Translations under genes and position numbers: made by a program | From: Utricularia gibba | Taxonomy: Eukaryota; Streptophyta; Magnoliopsida; Lamiales; Lentibulariaceae | Length of the DNA: 64,000 nt | Reading direction: 5' to 3' | NCBI GenBank assembly: GCA_002189035.1 | Contig: NEEC01000101.1 | Coordinates: forward strand, 53,918 to 117,917 | Shown: positions 12,199 through 25,320 of the stretch, piece by piece | Position numbering within the stretch: position 1 is the first letter of the stretch | Layout: each line of letters starts with the position of its first letter | The notes under the pieces: model-generated | Told to the model about the DNA's origin: nothing | Database searches by the model: none | What the model saw: only the letters and a program-made list of their open reading frames with translations

Positions 12199-15008
12199 TC
12201 ATGCATTTATCAACGTTGGGTTTTCGGCGGCTGCCTAAATGGTTTTTCAAGCAACAGCTTGCCGTTTTAAGGCGGGTGCTGTCGTTGGCAGCTTTGTAAG
12301 GGCCCAAGGTTTGGTCTGGCTCCTGAGCCCAATCGGGTCCTACTCGATGAAAATCGTGATGCATTTAATGAAGTTAGGATGTCATGAGCGCCCCAAATGG
12401 TTTTCTCAACAACCTGATTTATATTTGACGAGGTGCTCTAGGCTGGCACTAGTATCGAGCAAATGGTCGAGTCGCGCTCTGGCCCATAGTCATTTGTAGC
12501 CCGGCCAAAAAAGTGATGCATTTATTAACGTTGGGTTTTCGGCGGCTGCCTACATGCTTTTTCAAGGAAAAGTTGTCGTTTTTTGGCGGGTGCTGTTGTT
12601 GGGAACTTCGTCCGGACCCAAGGTTCGGTCTGACTTCACAGCACAATAAGGTCCCATTCGACGAAAATCGTGATACCTTTATTGCTGTTAGGATCTCATG
12701 ATTACCCCAAATGCTTTTTTCAACAGCATGCTATACACTTGAGAAGGCGCTTTTGTGGGTCACCGAGATCGGCCCGGAATTCGGGTCGAGCTCGGGCCCA
12801 AAGTCAGCTGTAGCCCGATAAAAGAAGTGATGCATTTATTAACGTTGGGTTGTCGGCGGCTGCCCACATGGTTTTTCAAGCAACAGCTTGCCGTTTTAAG
12901 GCGGGTGCTGTCGTTGGCAGCTTTGTAAGGGCCCAAGGTTTGGTCTGGCTCCTGAGCCCAATCGGGTCCTACTCGATGAAAATCGTGATGCATTTAATGA
13001 AGTTAGGATGTCATGAGCGCCCCAAATGGTTTTCTCAACAACCTGATTTATATTTGACGAGGTGCTTTAGCTGGCACTAGTATCGAGCAAATGGTCGAGT
13101 CGCGCTCTGGCCCATAGTCATTTGTAGCCCGGCAAAAAAGTGATGCATTTATTAACGTTGGGTTTTCGGCGGCTGCCTACATGCTTTTTCAAGGAAAAGT
13201 TGTCGTTTTTTGGCGGGTGCTGTTGTTGGGAACTTCGTCCGGACCCAAGGTTCGGTCTGACTTCACAGCACAATAAGGTCCCATTCGACGAAAATCGTGA
13301 TACCTTTATTGAAGTTAGGATCTCATGACCCCAAATGCTTTTTTCAACAGCATGCTATACACTTGAGAAGGCGCTTTTGTGGGTCACCGAGATCGGCCCG
13401 GAATTCGGGTCGAGCTCGGGCCCAAAGTCAGCTGTAGCCCGAAAAAGAAGTGATGCATTTATTAACGTTGGGTTGTCGGCGGCTGCCCACATGGTTTTTC
13501 AAGCAACAGCTTGCCGTTTTAAGGCGGGTGCTGTCGTTGGCAGCTTTGTAAGGGCCCAAGGTTTGGTCTGGCTCCTGAGCCCAATCGGGTCCTACTCGAT
13601 GAAAATCGTGATGCATTTAATGAAGTTAGGATGTCATGAGCGCCCCAAATGGTTTTCTCAACAACCTGATTTATATTTGACGAGGTGCTCTAGGCTGGCA
13701 CTAGTATCGAGCAAATGGTCGAGTCGCGCTCTGGCCCATAGTCATTTGTAGCCGGCCAAAAAAGCGATGCATTTATTAACGTTGGGTTTTCGGCGGCTGC
13801 CTACATGCTTTTTCAAGGAAAAGTTGTCGTTTTTTGGCGGGTGCTGTTGTTGGGAACTTCGTCCGGACCCAAGGTTCGGTCTGACTTCACAGCACAATAA
13901 GGTCCCATTCGACGAAAATCGTGATACCTTTATTGCTGTTAGGATCTCATGATTACCCCAAATGCTTTTTTCAACAGCATGCTATACACTTGAGAAGGCG
14001 CTTTTGTGGGTCACCGAGATCGGCCGGAATTCGGGTCGAGCTCGGGCCCAAAGTCAGCTGTAGCCCGATAAAAGAAGTGATGCATTTATTAACGTTGGGT
14101 TGTCGGCGGCTGCCCACATGGTTTTTCAAGCAACAGCTTGCCGTTTTAAGGCGGGTGCTGTCGTTGGCAGCTTTGTAAGGGCCCAAGGTTGGTCTGGCTC
14201 CTGAGCCCAATCGGGTCCTACTCGATGAAAATCGTGATGCATTTAATGAAGTTAGGATGTCATGAGCGCCCCAAATGGTTTTCTCAACAACCTGATTTAT
14301 ATTTGACGAGGTGCTCTAGGCTGGCACTAGTATCGAGCAAATGGTCGAGTCGCGCTCTGGCCCATAGTCATTTGTAGCCCGGCCAAAAAAGTGATGCATT
14401 TATTAACGTTGGGTTTTCGGCGGCTGCCTACATGCTTTTTCAAGGAAAAGTTGTCGTTTTTTGGCGGGTGCTGTTGTTGGGAACTTCGTCCGGACCCAAG
14501 GTTCGGTCTGACTTCACAGCACAATAAGGTCCCATTCGACGAAAATCGTGATACCTTTATTGAAGTTAGGATCTCATGACCGCCCCAAATGCTTTTTTCA
14601 ACAGCATGCTTTAAACTGAGAAGGCGCTTTTGTGGGTCACCGAGATCGGGCCGGAATTCAGGTCGGGCTTGGGGACAAAGTCAGCTGTAGCCCGTCAAAA
14701 GAAGTGATGCATTTATTAACGTTGGGTTGTCGGCGGCTGCCCACATTTTCAAGCAACAGCTTGCCGTTTTAAGGCGGGTGCTGTCGTTGGCAGCTTTGTA
14801 AGGGCCCAAGGTTCGGCTCCTGAGCCCAATCGGGTCCTACTCGATGAAAATCGTGATGCATTTGCTTTTGTTAGGATGTCATGAGAACCCCAATGGGTTT
14901 TCTCCACACTCTACTTTATATTTGAGAAGGCGCTCTCGGGGGTTTTGGGATTGGGCCAGAGGTCGGGTCGGGCTCACGCCCATAGTCAGTTGTAGCCCGG
15001 AAAATAAG
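12199..15008 (+). repeat. HOR unit 8, nonameric (n=3), 2810 bp
   Basis: One of only two nine-dimer units. Y dimers start near 12514, 13141, 13768 and 14392, with second halves alternating GCTGTT, GAAGTT, GCTGTT, GAAGTT. The unit at 53295 shows the same alternation. E is short form. Confidence 0.92.
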
Positions 15009-17191
15009 TCATGCATTTATCAACGTTGGGTTTTCGGCGGCTGCCTAAATGGTTTTTCAAGCAACAGCTTGCCGTTTTAAGGCGGGTGCTGTCGTTGGCA
15101 GCTTTGTAAGGGCCCAAGGTTTGGTCTGGCTCCTGAGCCCAATCGGGTCCTACTCGATGAAAATCGTGATGCATTTAATGAAGTTAGGATGTCATGAGCG
15201 CCCCAAATGGTTTTCTCAACAACCTGATTTATATTTGACGAGGTGCTCTAGGCTGGCACTAGTATCGAGCAAATGGTCGAGTCGCGCTCTGGCCCATAGT
15301 CATTTGTAGCCCGGCCAAAAAAGTGATGCATTTATTAACGTTGGGTTTTCGGCGGCTGCCTACATGCTTTTTCAAGGAAAAGTTGTCGTTTTTTGGCGGG
15401 TGCTGTTGTTGGGAACTTCGTTCGGACCCAAGGTTCGGTCTGACTTCACAGCACAATAAGGTCCCATTCGACGAAAATCGTGATACCTTTATTGCTGTTA
15501 GGATCTCATGATTACCCCAAATGCTTTTTTCAACAGCATGCTATACACTTGAGAAGGCGCTTTTGTGGGTCACCGAGATCGGCCCGGAATTCGGGTCGAG
15601 CTCGGGCCAAAGTCAGCTGTAGCCCGATAAAAGAAGTGATGCATTTATTAACGTTGGGTTGTCGGCGGCTGCCCACATGGTTTTTCAAGCAACAGCTTGC
15701 CGTTTTAAGGCGGGTGTTGTCGTTGGCAGCTTTGTAAGGGCCCAAGGTTTGTCTGGCTCCTGAGCCCAATCGGGTCCTACTCGATGAAAATCGTGATGCA
15801 TTTAATGAAGTTAGGATGTCATGAGCGCCCCAAATGGTTTTCTCAACAACCTGATTTTTATTGACGAGGTGCTTTAGCTGGCTAGTATCGAGCAAATGGT
15901 CGAGTCGCGCTCTGGCCCATAGTCATTTTAGCCCGGCAAAAAAGTGATGCATTTATTAACGTTGGGTTTTCGGCGGCTGCCTACATGCTTTTTCAGGAAA
16001 AGTTGTCGTTTTTTGGCGGGTGCTGTTGTTGGGAACTTCGTCCGGACCCAAGGTTCGGTCTGACTTCACAGCACAATAAGGTCCCATTCGACGAAAATCG
16101 TGATACCTTTATTGAAGTTAGGATCTCATGATTACCCCAAATGCTTTTTTCAACAGCATGCTATACACTTGAGAAGGCGCTTTTGTGGGTCACCGAGATC
16201 GGGCCGGAATTCGGGTCGGGCTTGGGCCCAAAGTCAGCTGTAGCCCGTCAAAAGAAGTGATGCATTTATTAACGTTGGGTTGTCGGCGGCTGCCCACATG
16301 GTTTTTCAAGCAACAGCTTGCCGTTTTAAGGCGGGTGCTGTCGTTGGCAGCTTTGTAAGGGCCAAGGTTTGGTCTGGCTCCTGAGCCCAATCGGGTCCTA
16401 CTCGATGAAAATCGTGATGCATTTAATGAAGTTAGGATGTCATGAGCGCCCCAAATGTTTTCTCAACAACCTGATTTATATTTGACGAGGTGCTCTAGGC
16501 TGGCACTAGTATCGAGCAAATGGTCGAGTCGCGCTCTGGCCCATAGTCATTTGTAGCCGGCCAAAAAAGCGATGCATTTATTAACGTTGGGTTTTCGGCG
16601 GCTGCCTACATGCTTTTTGAAGCAAAAGTTGTCGTTTTTTGGCGGGTGCTGTTGTTGGGAACTTCGTCCGGACCCAAGGTTCGGTCTGACTTCACAGCAC
16701 AATAAGGTCCCATTCGACGAAAATCGTGATACCTTTATTGAAGTTAGGATCTCATGACCGCCCCAAATGCTTTTTTCAACAGCATGCTTTAAACTTGAGA
16801 AGGCGCTTTTGTGGGTCACCGAGATCGGGCCGGAATTCAGGTCGGGCTTGGACAAAGTCAGCTGTAGCCCGTCAAAAGAAGTGATGCATTTATTAACGTT
16901 GGTTGTCGGCGGCTGCCCACATGGTTTTTAAGCAACAGCTTGCCGTTTTAAGGCGGGTGCTGTCGTTGGCAGCTTTGTAAGGGCCCAAGGTTCGGTCTGG
17001 CTCCTGAGCCCAATCGGGTCCTACTCGATGAAAATCGTGATGCATTTGCTTTTGTTAGGATGTCATGAGAACCCCAATGGTTTTCTCCACACTCTACTTT
17101 ATATTTGAGAAGGCGCTCTCGGGGGTTTAGGGATTGGGCCAGAGGTCGGGTCGGGCTCACGCCCATAGTCAGTTGTAGCCCGGAAAATAAG
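15009..17191 (+). repeat. HOR unit 9, heptameric (n=2), 2183 bp
   Basis: A-B-C-Y-C-D-E. Shared marks with the unit at 56097 are a one-base loss in the first C (CAAGGTTTGTCTGG, about 15745), a second Y that ends like D (GTCAAAAGAAG) but is followed by C, and a second C with GGGCCAAGG. The last Y changes to GAAGCAAAAG, marking the switch of variant type at about 16.6 kb. Confidence 0.92.
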
Positions 17192-18125
17192 TCATGCATT
17201 TATCAACGTTGGGTTTTCGGCGGCTGCCTAAATGGTTTTTCAAGCAACAGCTTGCCGTTTTAAGGCGGGTGCTGTCGTTGGCAGCTTTGTAGGGCCCAAG
17301 GTTTGGTCTGGCTCCTGAGCCCAATCGGGTCCTACTCGATGAAAATCGTGATGCATTTAATGAAGTTAGGATGTCATGAGCGCCCCAAATGGTTTTCTCA
17401 ACAACCTGATTTATATTTGACGAGGTGCTCTAGGCTGGCACTAGTATCGAGCAAATGGTCGAGTCGCGCTCTGGCCCATAGTCATTTGTAGCCGGCCAAA
17501 AAAGTGATGCATTTATTAACGTTGGGTTTTCGGCGGCTGCCTACATGCTTTTTGAAGCAAAAGTTGTCGTTTTTTGGCGGGTGCTGTTGTTGGGAACTTC
17601 GTCCGGACCCAAGGTTCGGTCTGACTTCACAGCACAATAAGGTCCCATTCGACGAAAATCGTGATACCTTTATTGAAGTTAGGATCTCATGACCGCCCCA
17701 AATGCTTTTTTCAACAGCATGCTTTAAACTTGAGAAGGCGCTTTTGTGGGTCACCGAGATCGGGCCGGAATTCGGGTCGGGCTTGGGGACAAAGTCAGCT
17801 GTAGCCCGTCAAAAGAAGTGATGCATTTATTAACGTTGGTTGTCGGCGGCTGCCCACATGGTTTTAAAGCAACAGCTTGCCGTTTTAAGGCGGGTGCTGT
17901 CGTTGGCAGCTTTGTAAGGGCCCAAGGTTCGGTCTGGCTCCTGAGCCCAATCGGGTCCTACTCGATGAAAATCGTGATGCATTTGCTTTTGTTAGGATGT
18001 CATGAGAACCCCAATGGGTTTTCTCCACACTCTACTTTATATTTGAGAAGGCGCTCTCGGGTTTGGGATTGGGCCAGAGGTCGGGTCGGCTCACGCCCAT
18101 AGTCAGTTGTAGCCCGGAAAATAAG
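17192..18125 (+). repeat. HOR unit 10, trimeric (n=0), 934 bp
   Basis: A-D-E with no B-C module. A has TGTAGGGCCC and the Y dimer has GAAGCAAAAG. It opens a run of four trimeric units. Confidence 0.93.
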
Positions 18126-19064
18126 TCATGCATTTATCAACGTTGGGTTTTCGGCGGCTGCCTAAATGGTTTTTCAAGCAACAGCTTGCCGTTTTAAGGC
18201 GGGTGCTGTCGTTGGCAGCTTTGTAGGGCCCAAGGTTTGGTCTGCTCCTGAGCCCAATCGGGTCCTACTCGATGAAAATCGTGATGCATTTAATGAAGTT
18301 AGGATGTCATGAGCGCCCCAAATGGTTTTCTCAACAACCTGATTTATATTTGACGAGGTGCTCTAGGCTGGCACTAGTATCGAGCAAATGGTCGAGTCGC
18401 GCTCTGGCCCATAGTCATTTGTAGCCCGGCCAAAAAAGTGATGCATTTATTAACGTTGGGTTTTCGGCGGCTGCCTACATGCTTTTTGAGGCAAAAGTTG
18501 TCGTTTTTTGGCGGGTGCTGTTGTTGGGAACTTCGTCCGGACCCAAGGTTCGGTCTGACTTCACAGCACAATAAGGTCCCATTCGACGAAAATCGTGATA
18601 CCTTTATTGAAGTTAGGATCTCATGACCCCCCAAATGCTTTTTTCAACAGCATGCTTTAAACTTGAGAAGGCGCTTTTGTGGGTCACCGAGATCGGCCGG
18701 AATTCGGGTCGGGCTTGGGGGACAAAGTCAGCTGTAGCCCGTCAAAAGAAGTGATGCATTTATTAACGTTGGCTTGTCGGCGGCTGCCCACATGGTTTTT
18801 AAAGCAACAGCTTGCCGTTTTAAGGCGGGTGCTGTCGTTGGCAGCTTTGTAAGGGCCCAAGGTTCGGTCTGGCTCCTGAGCCCAATCGGGTCCTACTCGA
18901 TGAAAATCGTGATGCATTTGCTTTTGTTAGGATGTCATGAGAACCCCAATGGGTTTTCTCCACACTCTACTTTATATTTGAGAAGGCGCTCTCGGGGGTT
19001 TAGGGATTGGGCCAGAGGTCGGGTCGGGCTCACGCCCATAGTCAGTTGTAGCCCGGAAAATAAG
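18126..19064 (+). repeat. HOR unit 11, trimeric (n=0), 939 bp
   Basis: A-D-E. A has TGTAGGGCCC and a one-base loss in TCTGCTCC (18241). Y has GAGGCAAAAG. E is long form (GGCTTGTC, TTTTTAAAGC). Confidence 0.93.
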
Positions 19065-20003
19065 TCATGCATTTATCAACGTTGGGTTTTCGGCGGCTGC
19101 CTAAATGGTTTTTCAAGCAACAGCTTGCCGTTTTAAGGCGGGTGCTGTCGTTGGCAGCTTTGTACGGGCCCAAGGTTTGGTCTGGCTCCTGAGCCCAATC
19201 GGGTCCTACTCGATGAAAATCGTGATGCATTTAATGAAGTTAGGATGTCATGAGCGCCCCAAATGGTTTTCTCAACAACCTGATTTATATTTGACGAGGT
19301 GCTCTAGGCTGGCACTAGTATCGAGCAAATGGTCGAGTCGCGCTCTGGCCCATAGTCATTTGTAGCCGGCAAAAAAGTGATGCATTTATTAACGTTGGGT
19401 TTTCGGCGGCTGCCTACATGCTTTTTGAAGCAAAAGTTGTCGTTTTTTGGCGGGTGCTGTTGTTGGGAACTTCGTCCGGACCCAAGGTTCGGTCTGACTT
19501 CACAGCACAATAAGGTCCCATTCGACGAAAATCGTGATACCTTTATTGAAGTTAGGATCTCATGACCGCCCAAATGCTTTTTTCAACAGCATGCTTTAAA
19601 CTTGAGAAGGCGCTTTTGTGGGTCACCGAGATCGGCCGGAATTCAGGTCGGGCTTGGGGACAAAGTCAGCTGTAGCCCGTCAAAAGAAGTGATGCATTTA
19701 TTAACGTTGGCTTGTCGGCGGCTGCCCACATGGTTTTAAAGCAACAGCTTGCCGTTTTAAGGCGGGTGCTGTCGTTGGCAGCTTTGTAAGGGCCCAAGGT
19801 TCGGTCTGGCTCCTGAGCCCAATCGGGTCCTACTCGATGAAAATCGTGATGCATTTGCTTTTGTTAGGATGTCATGAGAACCCCAATGGGTTTTCTCCAC
19901 ACTCTACTTTATATTTTGAGAAGGCGCTCTCGGGGGGTTTAGGGATTGGGCCAGAGGTCGGGTCGGGCTCACGCCCATAGTCAGTTGTAGCCCGGAAAAT
20001 AAG
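19065..20003 (+). repeat. HOR unit 12, trimeric (n=0), 939 bp
   Basis: A-D-E with TGTACGGGCCC in A, GAAGCAAAAG in Y and long-form E. Confidence 0.93.
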
Positions 20004-20941
20004 TCATGCATTTATCAACGTTGGGTTTTCGGCGGCTGCCTAAATGGTTTTCAAGCAACAGCTTGCCGTTTTAAGGCGGGTGCTGTCGTTGGCAGCTTTG
20101 TACGGGCCCAAGGTTTGGTCTGGCTCCTGAGCCCAATCGGGTCCTACTCGATGAAAATCGTGATGCATTTAATGAAGTTAGGATGTCATGAGCGCCCCAA
20201 ATGGTTTTCTCAACAACCTGATTTATATTTGACGAGGTGCTCTAGGCTGGCACTAGTATCGAGCAAATGGTCGAGTCGCGCTCTGGCCCATAGTCATTTG
20301 TAGCCCGGCCAAAAAAGTGATGCATTTATTAACGTTGGGTTTTCGGCGGCTGCCTACATGCTTTTTGAGGCAAAAGTTGTCGTTTTTTGGCGGGTGCTGT
20401 TGTTGGGAACTTCGTCCGGACCCAAGGTTCGGTCTGACTTCACAGCACAATAAGGTCCCATTCGACGAAAATCGTGATACCTTTATTGAAGTTAGGATCT
20501 CATGACCGCCCAAATGCTTTTTTCAACAGCATGCTTTAAACTTGAGAAGGCGCTTTTGTGGGTCACCGAGATCGGGCCGGAATTCAGGTCGGGCTTGGGG
20601 ACAAAGTCAGCTGTAGCCCGTCAAAAGAAGTGATGCATTTATTAACGTTGGCTTGTCGGCGGCTGCCCACATGGTTTTAAAGCAACAGCTTGCCGTTTTA
20701 AGGCGGGTGCTGTCGTTGGCAGCTTTGTAAGGGCCCAAGGTTCGGTCTGGCTCCTGAGCCAATCGGGTCCTACTCGATGAAAATCGTGATGCATTTGCTT
20801 TTGTTAGGATGTCATGAGAACCCCAATGGTTTTCTCCACACTCTACTTTATATTTGAGAAGGCGCTCTCGGGGGGTTTAGGGATTGGGCCAGAGGTCGGG
20901 TCGGGCTCACGCCCATAGTCAGTTGTAGCCCGGAAAATAAG
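20004..20941 (+). repeat. HOR unit 13, trimeric (n=0), 938 bp
   Basis: A-D-E with TGTACGGGCCC in A, GAGGCAAAAG in Y and long-form E. GAAGC and GAGGC forms alternate through units 10 to 13. Confidence 0.93.
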
Positions 20942-22505
20942 TCATGCATTTATCAACGTTGGGTTTTCGGCGGCTGCCTAAATGGTTTTTCAAGCAACAG
21001 CTTGCCGTTTTAAGGCGGGTGCTGTCGTTGGCAGCTTTGTACGGGCCCAAGGTTTGGTCTGGCTCCTGAGCCCAATCGGGTCCTACTCGATGAAAATCGT
21101 GATGCATTTAATGAAGTTAGGATGTCATGAGCGCCCCAAATGGTTTTCTCAACAACCTGATTTATATTTGACGAGGTGCTCTAGGCTGGCACTAGTATCG
21201 AGCAAATGGTCGAGTCGCGCTCTGGCCCATAGTCATTTGTAGCCCGGCCAAAAAAGTGATGCATTTATTAACGTTGGGTTTTCGGCGGCTGCCTACATGC
21301 TTTTTGAGCAAAAGTTGTCGTTTTTTGGCGGGTGCTGTTGTTGGAACTTCGTCCGGACCCAAGGTTCGGTCTGACTTCACAGCACAATAAGGTCCCATTC
21401 GACGAAAATCGTGATACCTTTATTGCTGTTAGGATCTCATGATTACCCCAAATGCTTTTTTCAACAGCATGCTATACACTTGAGAAGGCGCTTTTGTGGG
21501 TCACCGAGATCGGCCCGGAATTCGGGTCGAGCTCGGCCCAAAGTCAGCTGTAGCCCGATAAAAGAAGTGATGCATTTATTAACGTTGGTTGTCGGCGGCT
21601 GCCCACATGGTTTTTCAAGCAACAGCTTGCCGTTTTAAGGCGGGTGCTGTCGTTGACAGCTTTGTAAGGGCCCAAGGTTTGGTCTGGCTCCTGAGCCCAA
21701 TCGGGTCCTACTCGATGAAAATCGTGATGCATTTAATGAAGTTAGGATGTCATGAGCGCCCCAAATGGTTTTCTCAACAACCTGATTTATATTTGACGAG
21801 GTGCTCTAGGCTGGCACTAGTATCGAGCAAATGGTCGAGTCGCGCTCTGGCCCATAGTCATTTGTAGCCTGGTCAAAAAAGCGATGCATTTATTAACGTT
21901 GGGTTTTCGGCGGCTGCCTACATGCTTTTTGAAGCAAAAGTTGTCGTTTTTTGGCGGGTGCTGTTGTTGGGAACTTCGTCCGGACCCAAGGTTCGGTCTG
22001 ACTTCACAGCACAATAGGTCCCATTCGACGAAAATCGTGATACCTTTATTGAAGTTAGGATCTCATGACCGCCCCAAATGCTTTTTTCAACAGCATGCTT
22101 TAAACTGAGAAGGCGCTTTTGTGGGTCACCGAGATCGGGCCGGAATTCAGGTCGGGCTTGGGGGACAAAGTCAGCTGTAGCCCGTCAAAAGAAGTGATGC
22201 ATTTATTAACGTTGGCTTGTCGGCGGCTGCCCACATGGTTTTTAAAGCAACAGCTTGCCGTTTTAAGGCGGGTGCTGTCGTTGGCAGCTTTGTAAGGGCC
22301 CAAGGTTCGGTCTGGCTCCTGAGCCCAATCGGGTCCTACTCGATGAAAATCGTGATGCATTTGCTTTTGTTAGGATGTCATGAGAACCCCAATGGTTTTC
22401 TCCACACTCTACTTTTATTTGAGAAGGCGCTCTCGGGGGGTTTAGGATTGGGCCAGAGGTCGGGTCGGGCTCACGCCCATAGTCAGTTGTAGCCCGGAAA
22501 ATAAG
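20942..22505 (+). repeat. HOR unit 14, pentameric (n=1), 1564 bp
   Basis: A-B-C-D-E with GAGCAAAAG in B, GTTGACAGC in C, GAAGCAAAAG in D and long-form E. It closes the left copy of the nine-unit size series and the first 3-3-3-3-5 block. Confidence 0.92.
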
Positions 22506-23443
22506 TCATGCATTTATCAACGTTGGGTTTTCGGCGGCTGCCTAAATGGTTTTTCAAGCAACAGCTTGCCGTTTTAAGGCGGGTGCTGTCGTTGGCAGCT
22601 TTGTACGGCCCAAGGTTTGGTCTGGCTCCTGAGCCCAATCGGGTCCTACTCGATGAAAATCGTGATGCATTTAATGAAGTTAGGATGTCATGAGCGCCCC
22701 AAATGGTTTTCTCAACAACCTGATTTATATTTGACGAGGTGCTCTAGGCTGGCACTAGTATCGAGCAAATGGTCGAGTCGCGCTCTGGCCCATAGTCATT
22801 TGTAGCCGGTCAAAAAAGTGATGCATTTATTAACGTTGGGTTTTCGGCGGCTGCCTACATGCTTTTTGAAGCAAAAGTTGTCGTTTTTTGGCGGGTGCTG
22901 TTGTTGGGAACTTCGTCCGGACCCAAGGTTCGGTCTGACTTCACAGCACAATAAGGTCCCATTCGACGAAAATCGTGATACCTTTATTGAAGTTAGGATC
23001 TCATGACCGCCCCAAATGCTTTTTTCAACAGCATGCTTTAAACTTGAGAAGGCGCTTTTGTGGGTCACCGAGATCGGGCCGGAATTCAGGTCGGGCTTGG
23101 GGACAAAGTCAGCTGTAGCCCGTCAAAAGAAGTGATGCATTTATTAACGTTGGCTTGTCGGCGGCTGCCCACATGGTTTTAAAGCAACAGCTTGCCGTTT
23201 TAAGGCGGGTGCTGTCGTTGGCAGCTTTGTAAGGCCCAAGGTTCGGTCTGGCTCCTGAGCCCAATCGGGTCCTACTCGATGAAAATCGTGATGCATTTGC
23301 TTTTGTTAGGATGTCATGAGAACCCCAATGGGTTTTCTCCACACTCTACTTTATATTTGAGAAGGCGCTCTCGGGGGTTTAGGGATTGGGCCAGAGGTCG
23401 GGTCGGGCTCACGCCCATAGTCAGTTGTAGCCCGGAAAATAAG
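22506..23443 (+). repeat. HOR unit 15, trimeric (n=0), 938 bp
   Basis: A-D-E. A has TGTACGGCCC. Y has GAAGCAAAAG and E is long form. Confidence 0.93.
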
Positions 23444-24382
23444 TCATGCATTTATCAACGTTGGGTTTTCGGCGGCTGCCTAAATGGTTTTTCAAGCAAC
23501 AGCTTGCCGTTTTAAGGCGGGTGCTGTCGTTGGCAGCTTTGTACGGGCCCAAGGTTTGGTCTGGCTCCTGAGCCCAATCGGGTCCTACTCGATGAAAATC
23601 GTGATGCATTTAATGAAGTTAGGATGTCATGAGCGCCCCAAATGGTTTTCTCAACAACCTGATTTATATTTGACGAGGTGCTCTAGGCTGGCACTAGTAT
23701 CGAGCAAATGGTCGAGTCGCGCTCTGGCCCATAGTCATTTGTAGCCCGGCCAAAAAAGTGATGCATTTATTAACGTTGGGTTTTCGGCGGCTGCCTACAT
23801 GCTTTTTGAGCAAAAGTTGTCGTTTTTTTGGCGGGTGCTGTTGTTGGGAACTTCGTCCGGACCCAAGGTTCGGTCTGACTTCACAGCACAATAAGGTCCC
23901 ATTCGACGAAAATCGTGATACCTTTATTGAAGTTAGGATCTCATGACCGCCCCAAATGCTTTTTTCAACAGCATGCTTAAACTTGAGAAGGCGCTTTTGT
24001 GGGTCACCGAGATCGGGCCGGAATTCGGGTCGGGCTTGGGACAAAGTCAGCTGTAGCCCGTCAAAAGAAGTGATGCATTTATTAACGTTGGCTTGTCGGC
24101 GGCTGCCCACATGGTTTTTAAAGCAACAGCTTGCCGTTTTAAGGCGGGTGCTGTCGTTGGCAGCTTTGTAAGGGCCCAAGGTTCGGTCTGGCTCCTGAGC
24201 CCAATCGGGTCCTACTCGATGAAAATCGTGATGCATTTGCTTTTGTTAGGATGTCATGAGAACCCAATGGGTTTTCTCCACACTCTACTTTATATTTGAG
24301 AAGGCGCTCTCGGGGGTTTAGGGATTGGGCCAGAGGTCGGGTCGGGCTCACGCCCATAGTCAGTTGTAGCCCGGAAAATAAG
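23444..24382 (+). repeat. HOR unit 16, trimeric (n=0), 939 bp
   Basis: A-D-E. Y has GAGCAAAAG followed by a run of seven T, so a one-base loss and a one-base gain leave its length close to normal. Confidence 0.92.
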
Positions 24383-25320
24383 TGATGCATTTATCAACGT
24401 TGGGTTTTCGGCGGCTGCCTAAATGGTTTTTCAAGCAACAGCTTGCCGTTTTAAGGCGGGTGCTGTCGTTGGCAGCTTTGTAAGGGCCCAAGGTTTGGTC
24501 TGGCTCCTGAGCCCAATCGGGTCCTACTCGATGAAAATCGTGATGCATTTAATGAAGTTAGGATGTCATGAGCGCCCCAAATGGTTTTCTCAACAACCTG
24601 ATTTATATTTGACGAGGTGCTCTAGGCTGGCACTAGTATCGAGCAAATGGTCGAGTCGCGCTCTGGCCCATAGTCATTTGTAGCCGGCCAAAAAAGTGAT
24701 GCATTTATTAACGTTGGGTTTTCGGCGGCTGCCTACATGCTTTTTCAAGGAAAAGTTGTCGTTTTTTGGCGGGTGCTTGTTGGGAACTTCGTCCGGACCC
24801 AAGGTTCGGTCTGACTTCACAGCACAATAAGGTCCCATTCGACGAAAATCGTGATACCTTTATTGAAGTTAGGATCTCATGACCGCCCCAAATGCTTTTT
24901 TCAACAGCATGCTTTAAACTTGAGAAGGCGCTTTTGTGGGTCACCGAGATCGGGCCGGAATTCGGTCGGCTTGGGGGACAAAGTCAGCTGTAGCCCGTCA
25001 AAAGAAGTGATGCATTTATTAACGTTGGGTTGTCGGCGGCTGCCCACATGGTTTTTCAAGCAACAGCTTGCCGTTTTAAGGCGGGTGCTGTCGTTGGCAG
25101 CTTTGTAAGGGCCCAAGGTTCGGTCTGGCTCCTGAGCCCAATCGGGTCCTACTCGATGAAAATCGTGATGCATTTGCTTTTGTTAGGATGTCATGAGAAC
25201 CCAATGGGTTTTCTCCACACTCTACTTTATATTTGAGAAGGCGCTCTCGGGGGGTTTAGGGATTGGGCCAGAGGTCGGGTCGGGCTCACGCCCATAGTCA
25301 GTTGTAGCCCGGAAAATAAG
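24383..25320 (+). repeat. HOR unit 17, trimeric (n=0), 938 bp
   Basis: A-D-E. The A dimer starts TGATGC rather than TCATGC but keeps ATCAACG and CCTAAATGG. Y carries CAAGGAAAAG, an island of the left-hand Y type. Confidence 0.91.

Larger units (their letters stand above)
8454..22505 (+). repeat. Left copy of a ~14-kb nine-unit block (5-7-9-7-3-3-3-3-5)
   Basis: The nine consecutive units have 5, 7, 9, 7, 3, 3, 3, 3 and 5 dimers, 14,052 bp in all. The same series recurs at 49574-63498. Shared position-specific variants support common descent rather than chance. Confidence 0.75.

Noticed and set aside
23694-24236. 180-codon open frame on the minus strand (a similar one lies at 25571-26113, and a 166-codon one at 48309-48809)
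   Set aside because: They exist only because chance indels join satellite copies in frame. Equivalent positions in other units carry stops or frameshifts. The same peptide fragments recur in every unit on both strands, and no domain is recognisable.
24383-24400. Missing A dimer at 24383, 28757 and 41814, because the TCATGCATTTATC anchor is absent
   Set aside because: The anchor is only changed to TGATGCATTTATC. ATCAACG is kept in all three, and CCTAAATGG in the first two (41814 has CCCAAATGG), so they are still A dimers and unit counts stay odd.
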